Positions 55,038 through 63,465 of a DNA stretch of 64,000 nucleotides are shown here, piece after piece. Each line of letters begins with the position of its first letter. The stretch's first letter is position 1. A program made the position numbers and the translations under genes. The DNA comes from Amphritea japonica ATCC BAA-1530. Lineage in GTDB: Bacteria; Pseudomonadota; Gammaproteobacteria; Pseudomonadales; Balneatricaceae. The DNA lies in the NCBI RefSeq assembly GCF_016592435.1, contig NZ_AP014545.1, positions 2,240,693-2,304,692 on the forward strand, given 5' to 3'. Below the pieces are notes generated by a model. That model saw only the letters and a list, made by a program, of their open reading frames with translations. It ran no database searches and was not told the DNA's origin.

Positions 55038-56929
55038 AATATAAAAACATCTGCCAATTCAGCGGCCGCAACAGCCTGTATAGCCGGATCCTGCTGCCAC
55101 TGTTGTTGTGCTCTACATGTCCCTTTCTGCTGCAGCTCACAACCAGCCTCAGTCACCCCTTTCAACATTATGGCGGCATGGGTACCACTCACCTTGTCGC
55201 GGTTAAACCCTAATCGTTGTAATCGTAAGCCCAGGCTCTGCCAGAAGTCACATAACGTTGGTGTAGCGCCGAAACTGGTTCCCAGCCAATCGATATCAGG
55301 TACACCCTGCTCGATCGCCTTAAACAGCGCCGTACCAATTCCCCGCTGTTGCAACGCTGGATGTACTGCAATACGCATCACCCTCAAACCACGACAGGCG
55401 GCAGCTTCAGGTATCTGACTATGAGCCAGCAGCGTCTGAGGGATAAGCTGCCCCTTGGGACGCCGGGTGCCACTGAGAATTGCCTCAGCCAGCTCAGGTG
55501 CTATGGGCCCTTCAGTAGCGAGCAAGGCTGTTGCGATAAGCTGTTCTTCACCGTTTGTGACGATAAATCCCGCCCAGACCTGCACATTAGGGCTGTCCAG
55601 TAAAATACGCAGATCACCTGGTGTTGTGCGGTAGTGCGCCAGAATCAGTAAACCAAAAAGTTGTTTCAAGAGCGGCGTATTGCCGACTAGCTGACTTGAA
55701 TCCAGCCGCCTGAAACTCAAGCTTTCATGCCCAACAGCCAGGTCCTGCTGATCAGTTGAGAGCTTCACTGGCTCAGCATCAAGCAACAAGGCCTTGTAAG
55801 AGAATCTCTCCAGCGGATCATTCTCAGCCCAGCGTACCGGCTGTTCCATGCGCAGCAGCTCCCATTCAGGAACTTTTTTATCCAGTAGAGGCAGAAACCG
55901 AACCGCAAACCCCTGCCCCGTTCCTTCATAGCCATGCAGAGTAGAAGCAAAGATCACTCGTTGATAGTCCAGCATGTTTAACAGAACCGGGGCAGGAATA
56001 GCAGCAGCTTCATCGACCAGCAACAGGTCTGCGGCCGGTCTCTGTTGAATCAACAAATCCGGTAGAATAAAACGTAAACGACTCTGACCGATCATCCAGC
56101 TATCTCGATCACGGATAAGCTGATCCACTGGTAATAGCATTTCAATCATCGCAAAGGCTGACTGAACCGCACTGCGGGAGGGTGCGGTTAATACAATTTC
56201 GACAGGACCACCGGTCATCAACCGGGCGGCGATAATACCCAATGCAGCACTTTTCCCCCGCCCCCGGTCTGCCGTAACAACCCTGACAGCTCTCGCCCGA
56301 GCCATAACTGTTAAGGCATTATTAACCGCCAATGCCTGATCAGCGCTTTTGAATGGCAAGTCCACAGACACCTGCTTTACTCTGTGGGTAGCCAGTAGGC
56401 TGGCGAAGTCAGATATTTCTGGTAGTAGGCTATTCTCAGAAAAATGCATTAGCTGATCATCGGCCGCTATAGTATTTATCAGGTGACGAATAAAACAGCG
56501 ACCCACATCTTTTTCGGTATAAGGCTCTACCGCGATATGCTGATATTCAGGGTCAGAAAAACGTTCCCATACCTCAGGCAGTGGCGTTACCAGGATAAAG
56601 GCTCCCCCAGCAACCAACGTTCCGACCACTTGACCAAAGCCATTGGGGTTGAAGCCACTCCAGCCGTCAAACAAAACACAATCACTTTCCTGTCCGAGTA
56701 ACTGATGAGCTTGTTTTGCGCTCACCGGTCGAACAATTGAAGGGGGCTGTATGCCAACAGCCGGGTCGCCAATCCATGCCCACCGGGACAGGCTACTTTG
56801 CTGCTGGGGAATGCATCTCTGACACCATTCGCGACTACCACTAATCACTATCAGCAGTCGGTGGTCACGCCCCTGATTAGTTTTCAGTAATGACTCAATG
56901 TTACTCTTAACCGATTCAAAACCGCTCAC
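55034..56929 (-). CDS. tmcA: tRNA(Met) cytidine acetyltransferase TmcA
   Basis: 631 aa from a GTG start with AGGA eight bases before. An RNA helicase-like module shows Walker A TADRGRGKSAALG and Walker B LLVDEAAAIP. The GNAT acetyltransferase domain spans about residues 400-540 (RGLRVMRIAVHPALQQRGIG). It acetylates the wobble cytidine C34 of elongator tRNA(Met) using acetyl-CoA and ATP. Confidence 0.93.
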   Translation of the reverse strand: MSGFESVKSNIESLLKTNQGRDHRLLIVISGSREWCQRCIPQQQSSLSRWAWIGDPAVGIQPPSIVRPVSAKQAHQLLGQESDCVLFDGWSGFNPNGFGQVVGTLVAGGAFILVTPLPEVWERFSDPEYQHIAVEPYTEKDVGRCFIRHLINTIAADDQLMHFSENSLLPEISDFASLLATHRVKQVSVDLPFKSADQALAVNNALTVMARARAVRVVTADRGRGKSAALGIIAARLMTGGPVEIVLTAPSRSAVQSAFAMIEMLLPVDQLIRDRDSWMIGQSRLRFILPDLLIQQRPAADLLLVDEAAAIPAPVLLNMLDYQRVIFASTLHGYEGTGQGFAVRFLPLLDKKVPEWELLRMEQPVRWAENDPLERFSYKALLLDAEPVKLSTDQQDLAVGHESLSFRRLDSSQLVGNTPLLKQLFGLLILAHYRTTPGDLRILLDSPNVQVWAGFIVTNGEEQLIATALLATEGPIAPELAEAILSGTRRPKGQLIPQTLLAHSQIPEAAACRGLRVMRIAVHPALQQRGIGTALFKAIEQGVPDIDWLGTSFGATPTLCDFWQSLGLRLQRLGFNRDKVSGTHAAIMLKGVTEAGCELQQKGTCRAQQQWQQDPAIQAVAAAELADVFIF

Positions 56930-57056
56930 TGTTCTATCCTTAATCTCACCTAGTGTGAATTTTACACATTCTGCCAGTCAGGGTATAAGGAAATAGAATG
57001 AAAACAGGATCACTGCGAAATCGTCTACTATGTATATAAAATACAAGGTATAACAC

Positions 57057-58478
57057 ATGCACTCTGACTTATGTTTGGTCATGGACCAGGGAAGCCATAG
57101 CAGTCGGGCAATGATCTTTGATCGATTTGGTCACTGTCATAGCCAGGGGCAGGTTAGAATTAAGACCCAGCTGACACAGCCCAACCGGGCAGAACAGCAA
57201 CCTGAACAAATTCTTATCTCTCTTAAACGGGCGGCTCTCGAAGCGATCAGCACCCTGAAACGGGAAGACAGAGCTCGTCTTAGAAACGCTGCCCTAATCA
57301 CTCAACAGTCCAGCATGCTCTGCTGGGATGCTGATAGCGGTTCAGCTCTGACACCCGTCATCAGCTGGCAAGATCGGCGTGGTAGTCATTATATTGACGA
57401 GATAATGCCTCTGGCATCGATGATCCGGCAATTAACAGGCCTTTACCCGAATGCCCACCTGGCCGCTTCGAAACTACGCTGGTGTTTAGACCATCTGTCT
57501 TTTACTACCGCGAAACATCGCGTCAGAGGCGGACCTATTGCCGCCTGGCTCATAAAGCAGCTAGTACACGAACAACCAGATCTGGTCGACGGCGTGAATG
57601 CGTCACGCACCATGCTTTACTCAATCAATGAAAAAAACTGGCACCCGGAACTTCTTAATCTGTTCGAGCTGCCTGACTCACTTCTCCCCACGATCTGTCC
57701 GAGCACTTTTCATTTCGGAACATTACGACTACCGGGATGTGAATTACCCCTCGATTTTGTCAGTGGTGGTCAAGCGGCTGCCCTGTTTGCATTTGGCCCT
57801 CCCTCGCAAGAAAACCTGCATATAAACCTGGGCATCGGAGGCTCTCTCAATCGCGTCTTAACCGAGCGAGGGCTTCACCCGCAGGAGAAACTGCTTCACA
57901 GTCTTGTATTATCAGGCAAGCAGCCCCTGTTCAGTGCTGAGGGCACCGTTAACGGTGTGGCAAACGCCTTAGAGTGGGCCTTGAATATCTGCCGGCCCGA
58001 GTCTCAAAATCTGGATGAGTGGCCCGCTCAGTTCCCTGATCCTCCTCTGTTCATGAATATGGTGGGAGGAGTGGGTTCCCCTTACTGGAATGCCTTAGAT
58101 CGATCCTGCTGGCTCAATGACAGTGAAGACCCCAAAGCTCGAATGGTCGCGGTGATGGAGAGCATAATATTCCTTATCTGCAACAATATTGTGGCGATGT
58201 CCGCCCTGCCTAAAGCCAAGCAGATAATCATCGGCGGAGGTGTGAGTCAACTAGACTATATTTGTCAGGGAATAGCAGATTTAAGTGGTATTTCAGTATT
58301 ACGCTATGAACAACATGAACTCTCCTCTCTGGGAGCTGCCTGGCACGCTATGCCGAATAGCCACAGAGAGTTCAAACCTGAAACGCAATTCTCACCTAGA
58401 GAAAATATCCCACTCGAAGAGCGTTATAAAAAATGGCTTGAAGTATTCCGCGAACACCTTGCAAAACTAGATGACTAA
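57057..58478 (+). CDS. FGGY-family carbohydrate kinase
   Basis: 473 aa. The N-terminal phosphate motif is CLVMDQGSHSSRAMIFDRFG and the substrate Asp region is ISWQDRRG. The C-terminal ATP-binding part contains IIIGGGVSQLDYICQGIADL. It phosphorylates a sugar or polyol. It has no glp or other transport genes beside it and is shorter than glycerol kinase (about 500 aa), so glycerol kinase proper is doubtful. Confidence 0.8.
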   Translation: MHSDLCLVMDQGSHSSRAMIFDRFGHCHSQGQVRIKTQLTQPNRAEQQPEQILISLKRAALEAISTLKREDRARLRNAALITQQSSMLCWDADSGSALTPVISWQDRRGSHYIDEIMPLASMIRQLTGLYPNAHLAASKLRWCLDHLSFTTAKHRVRGGPIAAWLIKQLVHEQPDLVDGVNASRTMLYSINEKNWHPELLNLFELPDSLLPTICPSTFHFGTLRLPGCELPLDFVSGGQAAALFAFGPPSQENLHINLGIGGSLNRVLTERGLHPQEKLLHSLVLSGKQPLFSAEGTVNGVANALEWALNICRPESQNLDEWPAQFPDPPLFMNMVGGVGSPYWNALDRSCWLNDSEDPKARMVAVMESIIFLICNNIVAMSALPKAKQIIIGGGVSQLDYICQGIADLSGISVLRYEQHELSSLGAAWHAMPNSHREFKPETQFSPRENIPLEERYKKWLEVFREHLAKLDD

Positions 58479-58541
58479 CCGATCTATTGGAAATGGGTAA
58501 GCGCAATCCCGGACAGGTACGCTAAACGCTTGAAAATTCCC

Positions 58542-58573
58542 CCTGATGGGGTGGCTTAAACCATCCCATCAGG
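58542..58573. terminator. Bidirectional hairpin after the FGGY kinase gene
   Basis: CCTGATGGG (58542-58550) pairs with CCCATCAGG (58565-58573), and TGG/CCA pairing extends inside to a short loop. It lies between convergent stops. T runs are weak on both sides. Confidence 0.6.
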
Positions 58574-58598
58574 TTCAGATACTTAAAAGAACAATAAA

Positions 58599-59555
58599 TT
58601 AATTGGAAAATGTTACGGGGATATCGCGAGGATCTTCAGTCCTGGCACGAACCTGATCGCCACCATTGGCAACCGCATCATTCAACGCCACCTCTACACT
58701 CGCTAAGATATTTTCCGCTGTCAGCTGAACCGATGGCTGCATGGTACAGGTGCCAATACTGATACTCAGTGCTTCCCCTTCAGTGTGGGCTTCACGAACT
58801 TCCTGACAGAGTCGTTCAGCTAACACTGGAGATTGCTCATTTGTAGCGGGTAATAACAATGCAAAACGGTGATCACCAATTCGCGCAGCCAGATCACCTG
58901 GCCGTGATATTGCACTTTCGAGAATAGTCGCGATCTGACACAGTTTCTGACGAGCAGAGCTGTCTTCTGCTCCCTCTATTTTGTCGGCATTAATCAACAT
59001 CAGCGTTAATGGGCTAAATTCTCGCACCGCCCGACGACACTCCGTATTCAACATCTGGCTAAAATGACGATCATTTGCCAGCCCTGTCAAATCATCACTG
59101 ACAACAAGAGAAGCCAGCTTTTCCTGGCTCTGTTGTAACTCCAGTTCTTTCGATTTAATAACTTTATGATAAGTACGTGTTCGTCCCGACATATTCAGCC
59201 ACATACCGAGCATCACAAACGCTAATCCCCCCCCCATCAACGCGATAAGCAGCGGTAAAAATGTATGATGGCTTTGCACAATTGGATCCGCAAGGCTGTA
59301 GAACTCTTCTTCCGTCAACTCTTGTTGCGGTCCATACGCCTGCCAGAGCGTTTCAATATCTCTCGCTTCTCCCGCCAATTCATAATTGACCTCATCTACA
59401 CGATGTTCAATTGCGAGCCGAATCGCCTGAACAGCAACCCGTTCTTCATAGGACCGCACACCAAAAAACAAAACGATAAACACCAGCACCGACACCACAC
59501 AAATTGAGATCGTTTGAAGTTGACTCTGAGGGCTCGTTTGTCTGTTTTCTATCAC
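58599..59555 (-). CDS. Membrane protein with degenerate GGDEF domain
   Basis: 318 aa from a GTG start with AGGA upstream. Two membrane helices (about 15-33 and 100-118) bracket a small periplasmic loop, followed by a short coiled coil and a GGDEF domain from about residue 150. The substrate-side DDLTGLANDRHF is intact, but the A-site GGDEF is replaced by IGDHR (226-230). The metal ligand normally Asp is Asn189. Diguanylate cyclase activity is therefore unlikely; it may be a c-di-GMP or protein-interaction scaffold. Confidence 0.85.
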   Translation of the reverse strand: MIENRQTSPQSQLQTISICVVSVLVFIVLFFGVRSYEERVAVQAIRLAIEHRVDEVNYELAGEARDIETLWQAYGPQQELTEEEFYSLADPIVQSHHTFLPLLIALMGGGLAFVMLGMWLNMSGRTRTYHKVIKSKELELQQSQEKLASLVVSDDLTGLANDRHFSQMLNTECRRAVREFSPLTLMLINADKIEGAEDSSARQKLCQIATILESAISRPGDLAARIGDHRFALLLPATNEQSPVLAERLCQEVREAHTEGEALSISIGTCTMQPSVQLTAENILASVEVALNDAVANGGDQVRARTEDPRDIPVTFSN

Positions 59556-59623
59556 ACTTATGTTCCTTTATGGCGACCAGGTTTTCATTTAGTAAATACT
59601 TTTTTCTAAGCCGATGCAAACCT

Positions 59624-60229
59624 CTATTGACCATACCGCTTATGCGGCTGATTCAGGTAAGCGAGTTCTTCAGGTGTGGAAGAGCGACTAAGAATTTCAT
59701 TGCGATGCGGGAAACGGCCAAAGCGAGCGATAAGATCCCGGTGTTCATTGGCAAAATCAAGCGCATTATCTATATGGTGCCTCTGTTCTCGAGGCGTAGC
59801 GCAAAGCATCCCTTCTAACTGAGCAACACATAGGTTTTGGGCGCTCATCTCTTCGGCGTGCTCCAGCGGCATATAAAAAAACAACCTTTCACTGGCTTCC
59901 AAGGCGGTATCATGACCGTTGCTAATACCTTCCCTGCAAAGCTGTTCCGCTCTCTGGTCACCGGCAAAAGCGTCTACCGCACCCCGATAAATACTACGAG
60001 TAAACTGATCTAATAAAAGAATCAGCGCTAAACGACCTCGAGGCTGACCTGACCAGTCATCCAGCTGCCCCCAAATAGCCATTCTAACCTGATGACCAAA
60101 TAGCTCTTCAATCAACCGGTCCATTTTCTCATCGCCAAACCACCAGAGTTTCTTACGGTTTGTCACTGGAAATCCCTGTTTAAGCTCACCAAACCAAAAC
60201 TGCAGAACCTCTTCAATCTGCTCGGTCAT
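59624..60229 (-). CDS. DUF924 family protein
   Basis: 201 aa helical protein. VLQFWFGELKQGFP, LALILLLDQFTRSIYRG, FFYMPLEHAEEMSAQNLCV and the C-terminal FGRFPHRNEILSRSSTPEE are the conserved DUF924 stretches. The fold is TPR-like and the function is unknown. Confidence 0.88.
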   Translation of the reverse strand: MTEQIEEVLQFWFGELKQGFPVTNRKKLWWFGDEKMDRLIEELFGHQVRMAIWGQLDDWSGQPRGRLALILLLDQFTRSIYRGAVDAFAGDQRAEQLCREGISNGHDTALEASERLFFYMPLEHAEEMSAQNLCVAQLEGMLCATPREQRHHIDNALDFANEHRDLIARFGRFPHRNEILSRSSTPEELAYLNQPHKRYGQ

Positions 60230-60555
60230 ACTTTTCCCTCGATGAAACTACTCAGTTCGTACGTCTCAAATAACAGTATAGAGGAGAAGCCCTGCTATGC
60301 AGAAAGCAAATTCCAAATTTAACAGAATTAACCAATACACATTACCCATATAAACATTGATATGTTTAATCTGTTTTCTGCGGAAAATAGAAAAACGTAT
60401 TTTTAAGAGTAACGAAGACACCGTAAACTTACTTAATTTTCTAAATCAATTTAGCTTTTATATAAAACAGATCTGTTCTAGTCTGAACTATACGAAAACA
60501 AACCACTCTTTATGTATTAACGGATAGTCTGATTGTGACTTTCAATGGAGAAAAA
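60230..60555 (+). promoter_or_regulatory. AT-rich 326-bp intergenic region with several palindromes
   Basis: No gene is evident. It contains TAAACAT-TGAT-ATGTTTA (60351-60368), CTAAAT-CA-ATTTAG (60441-60454) and the perfect 12-bp palindrome AACAGATCTGTT (60466-60477). TTTATATAAAA between the last two may be a -10 region. The clustered dyads suggest a regulated promoter for the gene at 60556. Confidence 0.45.
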
Positions 60556-61323
60556 ATGCGAAGCATTCTTATTGTGGTGTTATTAATCATTGGAGGACTG
60601 GGAGCTTATCTGCTGTTGCAACAACCGCAATCAGCCGCCCCCGTGGGAACGCCAAAACAGCAGCCCGATGAATTATCGCGTATGGCTGCAGAGCGGCATA
60701 TTGATAACCTAACCTCAAAGCCTGAACAGATAATTGAGATAGGTCAGGCAAACAATTTTGTCACCCGGGATCAGCTCCTTCAACTTCCTGCAGGAAAGGC
60801 CACCACTACCGCCGGTACTGAAGCAATCGAGTCAGGTAATGCAACAACCTTTGGCGTTCAACTGGAACAGATAGGAAGCCCCAGTCAACCTCAAAAGAAA
60901 ATGTTATCTGTCGGCCAACTTCCCCAAGCAGATCAGATTAAACTCCAGGAACTACTCAATAACCCAGACACGGCTGCTGATACTCTGTTTTATATTCACG
61001 GTGTCAGTGATGCCGACAAGCAAGGCCTTTGGGGAATTATTCAAAGCGGGCTAATCGATACTTTTGCCCGGGGCATTCAACTGGAAAACAGACAAATTAG
61101 CACCGATATCCCACAAGTTGCTGACGAACGAATGGCCAACAGCACCAGTTCTTTTCTGGGATCTATTCTGGACGAGAAAGTTAAAGATACATACGTCTAC
61201 AACTACGCTAAAGGGGTTCTGGGCCACAATCCCAACTTGATTAATCCCGGACAGGAGTTGATTATCGTTTCCTTTACACAGGACGAACTTATCAACATCT
61301 ACAATCATTTCAACAAGCAATAA
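60556..61323 (+). CDS. Single-pass membrane or exported protein of unknown function
   Basis: 255 aa from the ATG at 60556 with GGAG five bases upstream; the GTG at 60535 is a less likely start. A hydrophobic anchor (about 3-20, ILIVVLLIIGGLGAYLLL) is followed by a Gln/Pro/Ala-rich linker. The C-terminal DTYVYNYAKGVLGHNPNLIN then PGQELIIVSF faintly resembles a LysM ending. I recognise no family. It is 17 bp ahead of the YfcG-like gene. Confidence 0.65.
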   Translation: MRSILIVVLLIIGGLGAYLLLQQPQSAAPVGTPKQQPDELSRMAAERHIDNLTSKPEQIIEIGQANNFVTRDQLLQLPAGKATTTAGTEAIESGNATTFGVQLEQIGSPSQPQKKMLSVGQLPQADQIKLQELLNNPDTAADTLFYIHGVSDADKQGLWGIIQSGLIDTFARGIQLENRQISTDIPQVADERMANSTSSFLGSILDEKVKDTYVYNYAKGVLGHNPNLINPGQELIIVSFTQDELINIYNHFNKQ

Positions 61324-61340
61324 AGATAGTAGGAAAAACA

Positions 61341-61958
61341 ATGATTGATCTCTATACCTGGGGGACACCCAATGGACGGAAGATTTCTATCATGCTCGAA
61401 GCAACAGGCTTACCCTATCGGGTATATCCAATCGACATTCAAGATGGTGACCAGTACGACGCTGACTTCCTCGCTATCAGTCCTAATAACAAAATTCCTG
61501 CCATTATCGATGATGAAGGCCCTGATGGAGAAACCGTTAAGCTTTTTGAAAGTGGCGCTATTCTGCTCTATCTAGCCGAAAAGACTGGAGACTTCATCCC
61601 GACCCATCCATTAAAACGATTAGAGTGCCTGCAGTGGCTTATGTGGCAAATGGGGGGCTTTGGTCCTATGCTGGGTCAGTTGCACCACTTTAACCGTTTT
61701 GCAAAAGAAAAAAATCCTTACGCGATTAAACGTTACAATGATGAAACCCAGCGGCTTTGGGGAGTACTAGATAAGCAATTAACCGATCATACATTTATTA
61801 TTGACCGGGAACTGAGTATTGCTGATTTTGCTATCTACCCTTGGACTAAACGTTTTGAATGGCAAAGTATTAACCCTGAAGACTTTCCCCATGTACTGGC
61901 CTGGATGGAAAGAATGAATCACATCGAATTTGTTCAACGAGGCATGGCTGTTCCATAG
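61341..61958 (+). CDS. yfcG: Glutathione S-transferase, YfcG-type disulfide-bond reductase
   Basis: 205 aa. It starts MIDLYTWGTPNGRKISIML, where the Thr-Pro-Asn-Gly loop is characteristic of Nu-class GSTs, then SPNNKIPAIIDDEG and FESGAILLYLAEKTG. E. coli YfcG has the same stretches and reduces disulfides using glutathione. AGGAAAAACA precedes the ATG. Confidence 0.88.
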   Translation: MIDLYTWGTPNGRKISIMLEATGLPYRVYPIDIQDGDQYDADFLAISPNNKIPAIIDDEGPDGETVKLFESGAILLYLAEKTGDFIPTHPLKRLECLQWLMWQMGGFGPMLGQLHHFNRFAKEKNPYAIKRYNDETQRLWGVLDKQLTDHTFIIDRELSIADFAIYPWTKRFEWQSINPEDFPHVLAWMERMNHIEFVQRGMAVP

Positions 61959-61977
61959 TGTAACAGTTTTCGCCGCT

Positions 61978-62820
61978 TTAACCCTCCAGACCGAATCGAC
62001 GAAGTTTTCGGGATAAAAGCTCATCAAGACTCTTAAGATCTCCCTCTTCTAACTCGACTACGTCAAGATTATTTTCCTGATAGAGCGTTTTCTTACGCAT
62101 CTTACCTTTAAGATAAGAGGGATCGTTCTCACTGCCCCAAAACTCAATGTACAGGTTTATCTGAGGTAGATAAAAATCTGCGGTGACCTCCTCATGAATA
62201 GGTAATCTTTTATGACAAGCGTGGGGAATACCCGCAAGATACAGCCAATTATCAATCATCACCTCTGCTTCTGAACGCAACAGATGTCCATCCATTGAGC
62301 TGCACCCCATGCGGGTTTCAACTGCAGCAAGATGCGGCTCAAACTGTTTAACACTCCGTTTTAAGAGCATGTTTTGAGTCAAAAGCTTAGGCCAGACAAC
62401 ATAAGGGATCGCTGTCTTGAGGTCCTCTTTCTGGATCCCTCCCTGCACCTTACCTGCTGAAGTCACCTGCCAGCCTTTTAACCAGGGCTTTATCCATCCC
62501 AGCTCTGCCAACAGTTTATTGATAAGACGAGCGTCCAATCCAAGCATTAACCCCAGCCCTTTGGCACTGGTGATGAGATCTTCAGGACTTACCAACGCGC
62601 GATGCGTGATAACCACCTCTGGCCAGATAATATAGCGTCCATAACGCTCACTATCCCGGTAACTTCCCTGTTCAAATTCACCTTTGGAGGTTAACAACCA
62701 CTGATCTTCTTCCCGCTTAATCCAGCCAAGCGCTTCCAGCTCAGCAAACATCTGCCGGCTGGTTTTACCTAACTTTTTTGCCAGAGCGGAGGTTGATATT
62801 TTTTGTAGCTCTTTAGCCAT
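61978..62820 (-). CDS. Two winged-helix-like repeats fused to a PD-(D/E)XK-like nuclease domain
   Basis: 280 aa. Residues 8-70 and 85-147 are repeats of one another: a helical pair ending in a GWIK motif (LEALGWIKREEDQW, LAELGWIKPWLKGW), a TS-(K/A)-G turn and a terminal WPE or WPK. The C-terminal part looks like a PD-(D/E)XK fold: Glu184 in a helix, Asp215 in TADFYLP, Glu226 in LYIEFWG and Lys238/240 downstream. The DFYLP...IEFWG spacing matches nuclease domains related to very-short-patch or DUF559 proteins. Similar proteins are sometimes misannotated as glycerol kinase. The target is unknown. Confidence 0.7.
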   Translation of the reverse strand: MAKELQKISTSALAKKLGKTSRQMFAELEALGWIKREEDQWLLTSKGEFEQGSYRDSERYGRYIIWPEVVITHRALVSPEDLITSAKGLGLMLGLDARLINKLLAELGWIKPWLKGWQVTSAGKVQGGIQKEDLKTAIPYVVWPKLLTQNMLLKRSVKQFEPHLAAVETRMGCSSMDGHLLRSEAEVMIDNWLYLAGIPHACHKRLPIHEEVTADFYLPQINLYIEFWGSENDPSYLKGKMRKKTLYQENNLDVVELEEGDLKSLDELLSRKLRRFGLEG

Positions 62821-63038
62821 TGACTCTATTCCGTTATATGGTCACCACTGCAGCGGATATTGTGACACTTTTCACGACCGGTCAAAACAATTTTCGCAGA
62901 GGATAAAACTGTGATCCGGACCAAACTCAACAAAACTCAAAATGGTTATTTTTAAATTCCACAAGCGCTTGCAATAAAATCTGAAAAGGGCATTCTGTAA
63001 GTGTGACATCAAGCATAGTTTGCATTAAGGGCTACATC

Positions 63039-63386
63039 ATGAATATCAATATTACTAACCGAAATGACAAAGTATCTCCCGCTCTGAGAGACAAAATTGA
63101 AAGCTGGTTAGAGGAGAGTCAAAAGCGCTACAACGTCATCACCAGCGCCCAGGTCACTGTTGAAAAAAGCAATGGAAAAGAGGAGATTGTTGAAGCCACT
63201 ATTCATGCGACTGGTAAAGACCTGTTCGCCAAAGCCAGCGAAGAAAACCTTTTTGCCGCGCTGGATTCTCTAGCCCATAAAATTGATAAACAGCTAGCGA
63301 AAATCCGCGATATTCAAACCAACAAAAAAGGCTCCGGCATCCCGGTGATGGCTGAACCTGAAGAAGAGATCTCCGAAGAGGAATAG
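63039..63386 (+). CDS. hpf: Ribosome hibernation-promoting factor, short form
   Basis: 115 aa from the ATG at 63039, which has AAGGG seven bases ahead (the longer frame from 63003 is unlikely). HPF/YfiA fold: MNINITNRNDKVSPALRD, then VTVEKSNGKEEIVEATIHATG and DLFAKASEENLFAALDSLA. The acidic tail is short, so this is a short HPF/YfiA type acting on the 30S decoding region. Unlike many proteobacterial hpf genes it is not next to rpoN. Confidence 0.88.
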   Translation: MNINITNRNDKVSPALRDKIESWLEESQKRYNVITSAQVTVEKSNGKEEIVEATIHATGKDLFAKASEENLFAALDSLAHKIDKQLAKIRDIQTNKKGSGIPVMAEPEEEISEEE

Positions 63387-63401
63387 TCTTCCATTTTGCA
63401 C

Positions 63402-63432
63402 AAAAAAGGCTGAACTTTGTTCAGCCTTTTTT
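63402..63432. terminator. Bidirectional terminator after hpf
   Basis: AAAAAAGGCTGAAC (63402-63415) and GTTCAGCCTTTTTT (63419-63432) form a perfect 14-bp stem with a 3-nt loop and runs of A and T at the ends. It serves hpf and the convergent SH3 gene. Confidence 0.95.
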
Positions 63433-63465
63433 ATTTCTATTATCCGGTTAACAAACAGCAAATCT

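Noticed and set aside
57057-58478. Naming the FGGY kinase glpK
   Set aside because: Shorter than glycerol kinase and without glp neighbours; only the FGGY fold is supported.
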